The position numbers and the translations under genes were made by a program. From positions 1-5,784 of the forward strand of contig JAJYGK010000022.1 in the NCBI GenBank assembly GCA_021790715.1: DNA of 5,784 nt. The letters run 5' to 3'. The notes below the pieces were generated by a model, which was given only the letters and a program-made list of their open reading frames with translations, ran no database searches and had not been told where the DNA came from. The DNA comes from Chloroflexota bacterium. GTDB taxonomy: Bacteria > Chloroflexota > Limnocylindria > Limnocylindrales > CSP1-4. Positions 1 through 5,716 of the stretch are shown in pieces (position 1 is the first letter of the stretch; each line of letters opens with the position of its first letter).

Positions 1-102
1 CTGCTCGGCGTCCCCTGCCTCGGGTACACGTGCGACGTGCAGCACGTGCATCCGATGCTCGACCTGCTGCCGCGGCCGGGGACGGGCGGGGCCCCCGGAT
101 AG
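1..102 (+). CDS. C-terminal end of an unidentified protein (partial, cut by window edge)
   Basis: This is an open frame from the first base to a TAG stop, giving 33 residues that include GVPCLGYTCDVQHVHPML and finish in a Pro/Gly-rich tail (PRPGTGGAPG). Third codon positions are almost all G or C, while second positions are often A or T, as expected for real coding sequence in high-GC DNA. The visible part has two cysteines and two closely spaced histidines, but it is too short to place in a family, and I do not recognise it. The gene converges with the minus-strand gene ending at 172. The 69 bp between them are GC-rich with imperfect inverted GGCC/GCCGG segments but no clear terminator. Confidence 0.55.
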   Translation: MLGVPCLGYTCDVQHVHPMLDLLPRPGTGGAPG

Positions 103-171
103 GTCGCCGGCCCTGCCGACCTGGACGGCCGGGCCTGCCGGCGCGACGGGCGCGACTGACGGTGGCCGCCG

Positions 172-1077
172 CTACCGAGGGCGGTCGGCGTGCCCGGCCG
201 TGCTCGCGGACGTGGGCGGCACCCCCGTCCGGCCGTCCTCCGCCCGCCGTCCGATGCCGGTGATCGGGTCCTCGCCCGGCGGCACGAGGGTCGTGGGGTA
301 GCGGTCACGGGCGCTTCGGGCGGAGGTCGCCCGGAGGCGGCTGCGCCATGCATCCTCGGCGTCCCGGATCGTTGCCTCGATCTCGGCCCCGGTCGGAAGC
401 CGGATGCCCCGCGGTGCCGGCCTGCCGCCTCCCGCCCCCCGCACGACCTGCGGCACGGCTCCGGCGCCACGACGCGCGCCCGCCACCGGTCGGCTCTCAA
501 CCGCGTCGATCCCCGCGGCACTCGCCAGCTTCGCGCTCGCCGTCGCACGGGCCGATCGGGCGATCGTGGCGGTCTCGCGCGCGATCGTGGCGGTCTCGCG
601 CGCCGCCGTGTCCGCCGCCCGGGCAAGCTCGACGCCTGCCGCGCGCGAACGCTGCACCGCCATGGCGGTGCCGGACGTCCAGGCGCGTCGGCCGGCCGCC
701 GCCGCCGACGACGTGCTCGCCGCGACGCGGGGACGGGCGCGGACCAGGAGCACGCGTGCCAGCCCGTCCAGCGCGACGAGGGATCGGCCGAGACGGACGG
801 CAGAGACCCGGACCGCGTCCTCGAACGACCAGGCGGCGGTTCCGTCCGCCGTGCGGCCGCCTCGCGCAGATGGTGCCCGCGACCCTGCGTCGCCTGCGAC
901 GCGCGCCTCGGCGCGCCTGCCGGCGGCAGCGAAGCGCCGCACCCGCGCCACGCGGCGGGCATGATCGACGAGCGGGTCGCGCGCCCTCGCATCGCGAGCC
1001 CACGCGGCCAGGCCGGCGAGCAGGACCAGGACCGCCAGCACGGCGATCGGCTCGTAGACCTGGGTGATCAGCTGCAT
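172..1077 (-). CDS. Hypothetical N-terminally membrane-anchored, Ala/Arg-rich protein
   Basis: This 301-residue protein was not recognised as any family. The chosen start is ATG at 1077, because a strong GGAGGAG ribosome site lies 6 bases upstream. The frame stays open to a GTG at 1161, but that start has no such site. Residues about 8-26 (YEPIAVLAVLVLLAGLAAW) form one hydrophobic span. It is followed at once by arginines, which by the positive-inside rule predicts an N-out anchor with the bulk in the cytoplasm. The remainder is dominated by Ala and Arg and contains a single lysine. Residues about 150-185 look helical with a 7-residue period, including a doubled ARETATI unit (159-165, 166-172) from a 21-bp tandem duplication. 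The C-terminal part (about 225-301) is Gly/Pro/Arg-rich and probably disordered, apart from a short acidic helix near 230-245. The gene is divergent from the small gene at 1345. The function is unknown; a structural or envelope-associated role would be a guess. Confidence 0.7.
   Translation of the reverse strand: MQLITQVYEPIAVLAVLVLLAGLAAWARDARARDPLVDHARRVARVRRFAAAGRRAEARVAGDAGSRAPSARGGRTADGTAAWSFEDAVRVSAVRLGRSLVALDGLARVLLVRARPRVAASTSSAAAAGRRAWTSGTAMAVQRSRAAGVELARAADTAARETATIARETATIARSARATASAKLASAAGIDAVESRPVAGARRGAGAVPQVVRGAGGGRPAPRGIRLPTGAEIEATIRDAEDAWRSRLRATSARSARDRYPTTLVPPGEDPITGIGRRAEDGRTGVPPTSASTAGHADRPR
560..601. repeat. Exact 21-bp tandem duplication inside the membrane-anchored protein gene
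   Basis: Two back-to-back identical 21-bp units (560-580 and 581-601, beginning GCGATCGTGGCGG on the plus strand) keep the reading frame. On the minus strand they encode ARETATI twice. Because the unit is seven codons, the duplication adds exactly one heptad to a helical stretch and preserves its register. Confidence 0.9.
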
Positions 1078-1083
1078 GCCTGT

Positions 1084-1090
1084 CTCCTCC
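1084..1090 (-). promoter_or_regulatory. Ribosome binding site deciding the start of the 301-residue protein
   Basis: The minus strand reads GGAGGAG, then ACAGGC, then ATG at 1077. This near-perfect Shine-Dalgarno at 6-base spacing favours ATG 1077 over the upstream in-frame GTG at 1161. Confidence 0.75.
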
Positions 1091-1185
1091 AGCGGGTCGA
1101 AACGACCGGGGACGCGCGGCTGGAAGGATGAGCGTGCAGGGTTCGACCTTGCAGACGCCACGTCGGGAGAGCCGCGGGAGGGCTG

Positions 1186-1213
1186 CGGCCACCTATCGAC
1201 TGTGGCCGGCCAC
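1186..1213. promoter_or_regulatory. Palindrome cluster, possible operator between divergent genes
   Basis: GTGGCCGGCCAC at 1202-1213 is a perfect 12-bp palindrome. A further half-site, CGGCCAC at 1186-1192, pairs with GTGGCCG at 1202-1208 across a 9-base, AT-richer spacer (CTATCGACT). It could be a binding site for a dimeric regulator of one or both divergent genes, or a hairpin in the 5' leader. GGCC palindromes are common by chance at this base composition, so this is tentative. Confidence 0.3.
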
Positions 1214-1334
1214 CGTGGGCGGCCGCGCGCGAGCGAGCACGAGACGCACCGCGCGTCGGGACCCCCTCGGGAGCGTAGGGCCGAACGACCCTGCCCTCCG
1301 CGACCGTGAGCGGCCTACGCTGGCCCCCTACCCT

Positions 1335-1339
1335 GGAGG
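1335..1339 (+). promoter_or_regulatory. Ribosome binding site for the small four-cysteine protein
   Basis: GGAGG lies 5 bases before ATG 1345 (GGAGG-ACCAG-ATG). It fixes the start at 1345 rather than the earlier in-frame start at 1306, which has no comparable site. Confidence 0.7.
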
Positions 1340-1344
1340 ACCAG

Positions 1345-1587
1345 ATGCTGACCGCCCCCAACTCGACCGACCCGCTCACCGCGCCGCGCCTGCCGGCGGA
1401 ACCCGACGACTGGACGCCGTCCGGCGTGGATGCCGCGTTCGCGATGCTCGACCGGATCTCGCGCTACTGCGAGTTCTCGTGTGCCCCGGGGACGGAGCGA
1501 TGCACGGAGCGCGCCTGCAGCGCGTGGAACCTCGAGCAGGCCGCCGTCCTCTATCTCGCGGGTCGCTGGCTCGACGTCCAGGACTGA
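1345..1587 (+). CDS. Small conserved-looking hypothetical protein with a four-cysteine cluster
   Basis: This 80-residue soluble protein was not recognised. The start at 1345 is set by a GGAGG site 5 bases upstream; an alternative start at 1306 would add 13 residues. The N-terminal 25 residues are Pro/Thr/Ala-rich and probably flexible. Residues about 27-41 (GVDAAFAMLDRISRY) look like an amphipathic helix. Four cysteines follow as C-x3-C-x6-C-x4-C (C42, C46, C53, C58), a spacing compatible with binding zinc or an iron-sulfur cluster, or with two disulfides. A second helix (NLEQAAVLYLAGRWLDV) ends the protein. There is no signal peptide or membrane span. It converges with argF, with stops 36 bp apart. 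The ribosome site and a sensible two-helix sequence support a real gene, but the function is unknown. Confidence 0.7.
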   Translation: MLTAPNSTDPLTAPRLPAEPDDWTPSGVDAAFAMLDRISRYCEFSCAPGTERCTERACSAWNLEQAAVLYLAGRWLDVQD

Positions 1588-1605
1588 CCCGCGCGAAGGC
1601 AGCAG

Positions 1606-1623
1606 CGCCGGCGCCCGCCGGCG
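1606..1623. terminator. Possible bidirectional terminator hairpin between convergent genes
   Basis: CGCCGGC (1606-1612) pairs with GCCGGCG (1617-1623) around a GCCC loop. It sits between the stop of the small gene at 1587 and the stop of argF at 1624. The stem is strong, but neither side has a T-run, so termination is inferred only from position and symmetry. Confidence 0.4.
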
Positions 1624-2610
1624 TCAGCGCTCGCCGCTCCAGTCGCCCGTGATGAGCGCGTAGAGCACGGCCTGCTCGGTCCAGAGGCGGTTCTCCGCCT
1701 CGTCCCACACGCGCGACCAGCGACCCTCGATCACGGACTCCTCGACCTCCTCCCCGCGGTGGGCGGGCAGGCAATGGAGGAAGATCGCCTCCGGGGCCGC
1801 CAGTTCCATGAGCCGGGGCGTCACCACGTAGCCCTGGAACGCGCGGAGCCGCGCCTCGCGCTCCTGCTCCTCCCCCATCGACGTCCACACGTCCGTGTAG
1901 ACCGCATCCGCACCGCGGACGGCCTCGTTCGGCGCGCGCACGACCTCGATGCTGCCGCCCGTCTCCGCAGCGCGTGCCCGTGCCATGGACAGGATCGTCG
2001 CGTCGGGCTCGTACCCCTCCGGGGTGGCCAGCGCGAGATCCATCCCGGCGAGGGCGGCGGCCTCGATCAGCGAGTGCGCCACGTTGTTGCCGTCGCCGAC
2101 GTAGGCCAGGCGTCGTCCGGCCAGCGACCCGACCGACTCCTCGATCGTCATCAGGTCGGCCAGGGCCTGGCACGGATGGTGCTCGTCGGTCAGGGCATTG
2201 ATGACCGGGATCGTCGCGTATGCGGCGAACGCCTCCATCTTCGCCTGGGAGAACGTGCGCCAGGCAATCGCGTCGACCATGCGCGAGAGGACGCGCGCCG
2301 TGTCCTGCGGCGGCTCGCCGCGCCCGATCTGCAGCTCGTCCGGCCGCAGCATCATGGGGTGCATCCCGAGGTTGACGCCCGCGGCCTCGAAGCTGACCCG
2401 CGTCCGCGTCGACGGCTTGTCGAACAGCAGCGCGAGCTTCCCGGCGGGGATCGCGTCGCGCCAGGGCGCGGGGTTCGCCTTCATCCGGCGAGCGAGCGAG
2501 ATGAGGCGGGCGAACTCGTCGGGCGTCAGCGACGCGACGGTGAGGTAGTGACGCGTCGTCGCCGGGGTCGTGGCATGGGCGCCACCGGTCGGTTCGGCGG
2601 TTCCGGGCAT
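1624..2610 (-). CDS. argF: Ornithine carbamoyltransferase (EC 2.1.3.3)
   Basis: This cytoplasmic enzyme of arginine biosynthesis transfers the carbamoyl group of carbamoyl phosphate to L-ornithine, giving L-citrulline. The 328 residues cover the full family length plus an extra N-terminal tail of about 18 residues rich in Thr/Ala. The carbamoyl-phosphate loop STRTR is at 67-71 within KPSTRTRVSFE, and HPCQALAD (145-152) is the second substrate motif. The ornithine-loop signature D-x3-SMG is at 240-246 (DVWTSMG), and the catalytic HCLPAHRGEEV is at 279-289. The SMG and HCLP motifs separate it from aspartate carbamoyltransferase and favour a true OTCase. ATG 2610 has an upstream GGTGGAG at about 8 bases, and no other start lies near the conserved core. 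It follows the COG2403 gene on the same strand across a 153-bp gap holding a strong hairpin, so it may have its own promoter. A catabolic arginine-deiminase role is less likely because no arcA or arcC is visible. Confidence 0.95.
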   Translation of the reverse strand: MPGTAEPTGGAHATTPATTRHYLTVASLTPDEFARLISLARRMKANPAPWRDAIPAGKLALLFDKPSTRTRVSFEAAGVNLGMHPMMLRPDELQIGRGEPPQDTARVLSRMVDAIAWRTFSQAKMEAFAAYATIPVINALTDEHHPCQALADLMTIEESVGSLAGRRLAYVGDGNNVAHSLIEAAALAGMDLALATPEGYEPDATILSMARARAAETGGSIEVVRAPNEAVRGADAVYTDVWTSMGEEQEREARLRAFQGYVVTPRLMELAAPEAIFLHCLPAHRGEEVEESVIEGRWSRVWDEAENRLWTEQAVLYALITGDWSGER

Positions 2611-2680
2611 CGGTCGAACTCCACCTTCAGGGCGGCGGCGCGCGGCCGCCTGCGGAAACGGATCGGCGGGGCCGAGCGTA

Positions 2681-2710
2681 CGCCGTCCGCCGGCGGCGTG
2701 CCGGACGGTG
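2681..2710. repeat. Imperfect inverted repeat upstream of argF
   Basis: CCGTCCG (2683-2689) pairs with CGGACGG (2702-2708) around a 12-base GC-rich loop. The stem can extend by one G-T and one C-G pair to 2681/2710. It directly abuts the perfect hairpin at 2711-2742, so the gap between the COG2403 gene and argF can fold into two adjacent stems. A role in attenuation or mRNA processing is possible but not shown. Confidence 0.35.
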
Positions 2711-2742
2711 CAGGCGGCCGGCCCAAACGGGCCGGCCGCCTG
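2711..2742 (-). terminator. Strong perfect hairpin after the COG2403 gene
   Basis: A 14-bp perfect stem, CAGGCGGCCGGCCC (2711-2724) with GGGCCGGCCGCCTG (2729-2742), closes a 4-base loop. It begins 21 bp after the stop codon of the COG2403 gene in the direction of transcription. The position is that of a terminator, but no U-tract follows on the minus strand. It may be a GC-type terminator, or a stem that lowers read-through into argF or protects the 3' end of the message. Confidence 0.6.
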
Positions 2743-2763
2743 TTCGCAAAGGTCCAGCCTCGG

Positions 2764-4092
2764 TTACGCGGTCGCCGGCTCCCGGCGCACGGCACGCTCG
2801 ATCAGGCTCCGCAGCGACGGCCCGCTTGCCTCGTCGAGCTCGTAGCGCACCCGCACGATCGGCTTGTCGACCGTCAGCACGCGGCGCAGGTCGATCGGCG
2901 TGGCGGAGAGCACCAGGTCGGCCTTGACCGCGTTGAGGGTCGCCTCGAGCTCGCGGATCTGCTGGTCGCCGTAACCCATCGCCGGCAGGAGCGGCTGGAG
3001 GGCCGGGTAGCGGTCGAGCGTCGCCCGGATGCTGCCCACCGCGTACGGCCGCGGATCGACGAGCTCCGCGCCGAAGCGGCGTGAGGCGACGACGCCGGCA
3101 CCGTACGTCATGCCGCCGTGGGTGAGGGTCGGCCCGTCCTCGACGACGATGACGCGCCTGCCCGCGATCTCCCCGCCCTCGAGCGCGAGCGTCGAGCGCG
3201 CCTCGATCACCGCGGCATCGGGGTTGACGCGCGCGATGTGCTCGCGGAGCGTCTCGAGCTGCTCCGGGCTGGCCGAGTCGATCTTGTTGATCACGACCAC
3301 GTCGGCCATCCGGAGGTTCGTCTCGCCCGGGTGGTAGCGGAGCTCGTCGCCCGCGCGGAGCGGGTCGGCCACGACGATCGTCAGGTCGGGCCGGTAGAAC
3401 GAGAAGTCGTTGTTCCCGCCGTCCCAGAGGACGACGTCGGCCTCCTGCTCCGCCTGCCGCAGGATCGCGCCGTAGTCGACGCCCGCGTAGACGACGTGAC
3501 CGGCGTCGAGGTGCGGCTCGTACTCCTCGCGCTCCTCGATCGTCGTGCGGTGCCGGTCGAGGTCCGCGTACTCGGCGAACCGCTGCACCTTCTGGGCGGC
3601 CAGGTCGCCGTAGGGCATGGGGTGACGCACGACGACCGGGCGCAGGCCCAGCTCGTCGAGGATCGCGGCGACGCGGCGCGTGGTCTGGCTCTTGCCCGAG
3701 CCGGTCCGGACCGCGCACACCGCGACGACGGGCTTCGTGCTCTCGACCATCGTCCGGGCGGGTCCGAGCAGCTCGAAGTCGGCGCCCTCGGCGAGCACCC
3801 GCGACGCGCTGTGCATGACGTGCTCGTGCGCCACGTCGCTGTAGGCGAAGACGACGGTGTCGACACGCTCGTCGCGGATCAGCCGCTCGAGATCGGATTC
3901 GGGGACGATCGGGATGCCGTTCGGGTACAGCGCGCCCGCCAGCTCCGGCGGGTAGCGCCGATCGTCGATGCCGGGGATCTGGGTGGCCGTGAAGGCCACC
4001 ACCTCGACGTCGGGATCGTCGCGGTAGGCGACGTTGAAGTCATGGAAGTCGCGACCGGCGGCACCCATGATGACGACACGCTGACGGCTCAC
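2764..4092 (-). CDS. Cyclic 2,3-diphosphoglycerate synthetase-like P-loop NTPase (COG2403)
   Basis: This is a 442-residue homologue of the methanogen enzyme that makes cyclic 2,3-diphosphoglycerate from 2,3-diphosphoglycerate with ATP. Bacterial members are usually annotated as predicted GTPases and their reaction is not established. An N-terminal Rossmann-like domain opens with MGAAGRDFHDFN (9-20) and contains the family block VAFTATQIPGIDDRRYPPEL (32-51). The P-loop is RTGSGKSQ (129-136), with K134 and S135 as phosphate- and metal-binding residues. WDGGNND (223-229) looks like the Walker B/switch region, NKID (269-272) is a guanine-specificity-type motif, and THGGMTYGAG (324-333) is a conserved Gly-rich loop. 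The start is GTG 4092, where the N-terminal strand begins at once, with AGAGG about 9 bases upstream. No signal peptide or membrane span is visible, so it should be cytoplasmic. It lies between the cysteine cassette and argF on the same strand. The family call is firm, but the substrate in this organism is unknown. Confidence 0.85.
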   Translation of the reverse strand: MSRQRVVIMGAAGRDFHDFNVAYRDDPDVEVVAFTATQIPGIDDRRYPPELAGALYPNGIPIVPESDLERLIRDERVDTVVFAYSDVAHEHVMHSASRVLAEGADFELLGPARTMVESTKPVVAVCAVRTGSGKSQTTRRVAAILDELGLRPVVVRHPMPYGDLAAQKVQRFAEYADLDRHRTTIEEREEYEPHLDAGHVVYAGVDYGAILRQAEQEADVVLWDGGNNDFSFYRPDLTIVVADPLRAGDELRYHPGETNLRMADVVVINKIDSASPEQLETLREHIARVNPDAAVIEARSTLALEGGEIAGRRVIVVEDGPTLTHGGMTYGAGVVASRRFGAELVDPRPYAVGSIRATLDRYPALQPLLPAMGYGDQQIRELEATLNAVKADLVLSATPIDLRRVLTVDKPIVRVRYELDEASGPSLRSLIERAVRREPATA

Positions 4093-4237
4093 GTGGAGGG
4101 ACCTCTGCCACGGAAGCGAGCGCCGACATGCCTCATGCCAGCAGGCTCAACCCCCTGAGGATGCCACGTTCCGGCGGGGAGCGACCGGCCGGGGCGCACC
4201 GGCCGCCTGCCGTCCGGCCACCGGACGCACGGGCGCG
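4093..4237. other. Gap between the JAMM protease gene and the COG2403 gene, with two GC hairpins
   Basis: This 145-bp space on the transcribed minus strand holds two short perfect stems. CGTCCGG/CCGGACG (4211-4227) has a 3-base loop and CGGCCGG/CCGGCCG (4186-4205) has a 6-base loop. The gap is long compared with the tight spacing inside the cysteine cassette, suggesting that a transcription unit ends and another begins here. I see no convincing -35/-10 pair and no gene. Confidence 0.45.
4186..4227 (-). terminator. Tandem GC-rich hairpins after the cysteine cassette
   Basis: Two 7-bp perfect stems lie 11 to 52 bp past the stop of the JAMM peptidase gene (minus strand). They may terminate the cassette transcript. 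The lack of a U-tract and the high background of GC palindromes keep this tentative. Confidence 0.35.
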
Positions 4238-4699
4238 TCAGTCGCCCGAGGCCTCGACCGGGACCTCGGCGACCGCCCCGTCCAGGATCCGCCACGCCCG
4301 CACGTCGGGCGAGTCGGGGTCGGCGAGCGAGCACAGCACGTACAGGGCGTCGGGGTAGTACGCCAGCTCGACGTCGGTCGGCGACGGGACGGCGGCGGTC
4401 CGGACGTGCGAGTGGAAGATCCCCCACACGACCCGGTCGGCGTCGTCGAGCTCGAGCATCACGCGCAGCTGCTCGGCCGGGTCGATCAGGTACCGGTACG
4501 GGGACGCGGCCGCGTTCGTCAGGCCGTGGAACCGCGACGCCACCCCCCCGTCGGCGTGCAGCCGGTCGGCGGAGATGATCCCGCACGCCTCGTCGGGGAC
4601 CGCGCGGCGCGCCCACGCGACCATCTCGTCGCGCAGGCGCCCGGGAAGGCGGGCCGGACCCGTATCGCCGGGCACCCGGGCGGGATCGGCGCTCACCAC
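4238..4699 (-). CDS. JAMM/M67 zinc metallopeptidase, Mec-like sulfur-carrier processing enzyme
   Basis: This 153-residue single-domain protein belongs to the JAB1/MPN/Mov34 (M67) family of small prokaryotic members. The full metal-site signature is visible: catalytic Glu E37 in PDEACGII (35-42), zinc histidines H96 and H98 in HSH, then S106 and aspartate D109 in the x7-S-x2-D spacing. The usual proline after HSH is replaced by valine (HSHV). No signal peptide is evident, so it should act in the cytoplasm. Its M. tuberculosis counterpart, Mec+, hydrolyses the CysO-cysteine adduct to free cysteine and regenerate the carrier. In related systems the JAMM protease trims a residue after the carrier's Gly-Gly. 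Either activity fits here, because the gene directly follows cysM and a carrier ending in Gly-Gly-Ala. The start is one of two adjacent GTG codons (4699 or 4696); the second gives a GTGA overlap with the cysM stop. Translation is therefore probably coupled. Confidence 0.88.
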   Translation of the reverse strand: MVSADPARVPGDTGPARLPGRLRDEMVAWARRAVPDEACGIISADRLHADGGVASRFHGLTNAAASPYRYLIDPAEQLRVMLELDDADRVVWGIFHSHVRTAAVPSPTDVELAYYPDALYVLCSLADPDSPDVRAWRILDGAVAEVPVEASGD

Positions 4700-5712
4700 C
4701 AGCTGCGCGACTCGAGGTCGGCCTCCATCTCGTCCAGGTCGCGCGTCCAGATCCCGCCCGAGAGGTACTTCCAGCCGCCGTCCGCGAGGAGCACCACGAC
4801 GGTGCCGTGCGCCATGCCGGCGGCGGCCCGGGATGCCGCCACCAGCGCCGCCCCGGACGAGACGCCGGCGAAGATCCCCTCCCGTTCGGTCAGCGCGCGC
4901 AGCGCCTGGATGGCGTCCGCGTTCGAGACCAGGTACTTCGCGTCGAGGATGGACGGGTCGAAGACCTCCGGGACGAACCCCTCGTCGAGCGAGCGCAGGC
5001 CCTGGACGTTCTCGCCCGGCATCGGCTCGGCGGCGACGATGCGCACGTCGGGGTTGTGCCGGCGCAGGCGCCGCCCGACCCCGGTCAGGGTGCCGCCCGT
5101 GCCGAGACCGGCCACGAAGACGTCCACCTCGGGGCAGTCGGCGATGATCTCCTCCGCGGTTCCCTCGAAGTGCGCCATGGGATTGGCGGGGTTGCCGTAC
5201 TGGTACGGCATGACGAACCGGTCGTCCTGCGCGACCAGGCGCTTCGCGAGCTCCACGGCGCCGTTCGATCCCCGCTCGCCGGGCGAGTCGATGATCTCCG
5301 CGCCGAAGAGCGCGAGCAGCTGGCGGCGCTCCTGCGTCGCGTTGTCCGGCATGACGACCGCCACCCGGTACCCCTTGCGCCGCGCGATCATCGCGAGGGC
5401 GATCCCGGTGTTGCCGCTCGTGGGCTCGATGATGATCGAGTCGGGCCGCAGCAGGCTTCGCCGCTCGAGGTCCTCGATCAGGTACTTCGCGACGCGGTCC
5501 TTGACGGATCCCGTCGGGTTCATGAACTCGAGCTTCGCGTAGAGGCGCACCGTCTCGCGGGGCGACATGCGCGGGATCTCGACCAGCGGCGTGTGGCCGA
5601 TCGCATCGACGATCGACGGGAACCGGCCGCCGTGCGGGCCTGTTCCCTCGTGGGGGTGCGGGCGAAGCCGCTCGGCCTCGACGGGCGAGCGGCGGGGAGG
5701 TGCGACCGTCAT
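4693..5712 (-). CDS. cysM: PLP-dependent cysteine synthase, CysM type (probably carrier-protein and O-phosphoserine dependent)
   Basis: This 339-residue fold-type II PLP enzyme makes cysteine from an activated serine and a sulfur donor. The PLP lysine is K71 in NPTGSVKDR. The substrate loop TSGNTG is at 98-103, the phosphate-binding GTGGT at 204-208, and the serine near the PLP ring nitrogen lies in GVSSG (283-287). Blocks such as QYGNPAN (171-177), LRSLDEGFVPE (239-249) and GWKYLSGG (near the end) match, from memory, M. tuberculosis CysM more than ordinary CysK. R240 aligns with CysM Arg220, reported to select O-phosphoserine. The long C-terminal tail ending SRSWW parallels the CysM tail (ending LWA) that closes the active site. 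There is an extra N-terminal stretch of about 30 residues before the core begins at FPSIVDAIGHTP. ATG 5712 lies four bases after the carrier stop, and the 3' end overlaps the JAMM peptidase gene. An O-acetylserine/sulfide enzyme remains possible, but the neighbours argue for carrier-bound sulfur. Confidence 0.92.
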   Translation of the reverse strand: MTVAPPRRSPVEAERLRPHPHEGTGPHGGRFPSIVDAIGHTPLVEIPRMSPRETVRLYAKLEFMNPTGSVKDRVAKYLIEDLERRSLLRPDSIIIEPTSGNTGIALAMIARRKGYRVAVVMPDNATQERRQLLALFGAEIIDSPGERGSNGAVELAKRLVAQDDRFVMPYQYGNPANPMAHFEGTAEEIIADCPEVDVFVAGLGTGGTLTGVGRRLRRHNPDVRIVAAEPMPGENVQGLRSLDEGFVPEVFDPSILDAKYLVSNADAIQALRALTEREGIFAGVSSGAALVAASRAAAGMAHGTVVVLLADGGWKYLSGGIWTRDLDEMEADLESRSWW

Positions 5713-5716
5713 CGGA

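Larger units (their letters stand above)
1078..1344. other. Divergent intergenic region with candidate control sequences
   Basis: These 267 bp separate the starts of two divergently transcribed genes, so promoters for both must lie here unless they overlap the genes. The only strong symmetrical element is the palindrome cluster at 1186-1213. A TACGCT hexamer at 1316-1321 resembles a -10 element for the plus-strand gene, but I see no matching -35. Open frames crossing this stretch on both strands look like high-GC artefacts. Confidence 0.5.

Noticed and set aside
103..171. Inverted GGCC/GCCGG segments after the partial left-edge gene as a terminator
   Set aside because: The pairing is imperfect with several competing registers and no T-run, and such segments are common at this GC content.
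190..1131. Long open frames on the plus strand and in a second minus frame across the 301-residue gene
   Set aside because: They overlap the minus-strand gene that has a strong ribosome site and a sensible membrane span. Their translations are Arg/Pro/Gly-rich with no recognisable motif, as expected for antisense frames in high-GC DNA.
1316..1321. TACGCT as a -10 promoter element for the small gene; the same hexamer occurs on the minus strand at 2680-2675 before argF
   Set aside because: Neither copy has a recognisable -35 at 16-18 bases, and the distances to the start codons differ. Two hexamer matches in this much sequence can be chance.
1759..3084. A 441-codon plus-strand open frame opposite argF and the COG2403 gene
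   Set aside because: Both antisense genes have complete family motifs. The plus-strand translation is low-complexity Arg/Gly/Val and crosses the hairpin region between two real genes.
3118..4158. A 346-codon plus-strand open frame opposite the COG2403 gene
   Set aside because: The translation is an Asp/Val/Arg-rich reflection of the real gene, with no motif, no convincing ribosome site and no independent support.
4093..4237. A riboswitch or leader RNA in front of the COG2403 gene
   Set aside because: Only short GC stems are visible. No conserved riboswitch core, T-box motif or leader peptide could be recognised by eye.
4406..5542. A 378-codon plus-strand open frame opposite cysM and the JAMM gene
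   Set aside because: It is antisense to two genes with intact active-site motifs. Its Ser/Arg/Pro-rich translation is typical of a shadow frame.
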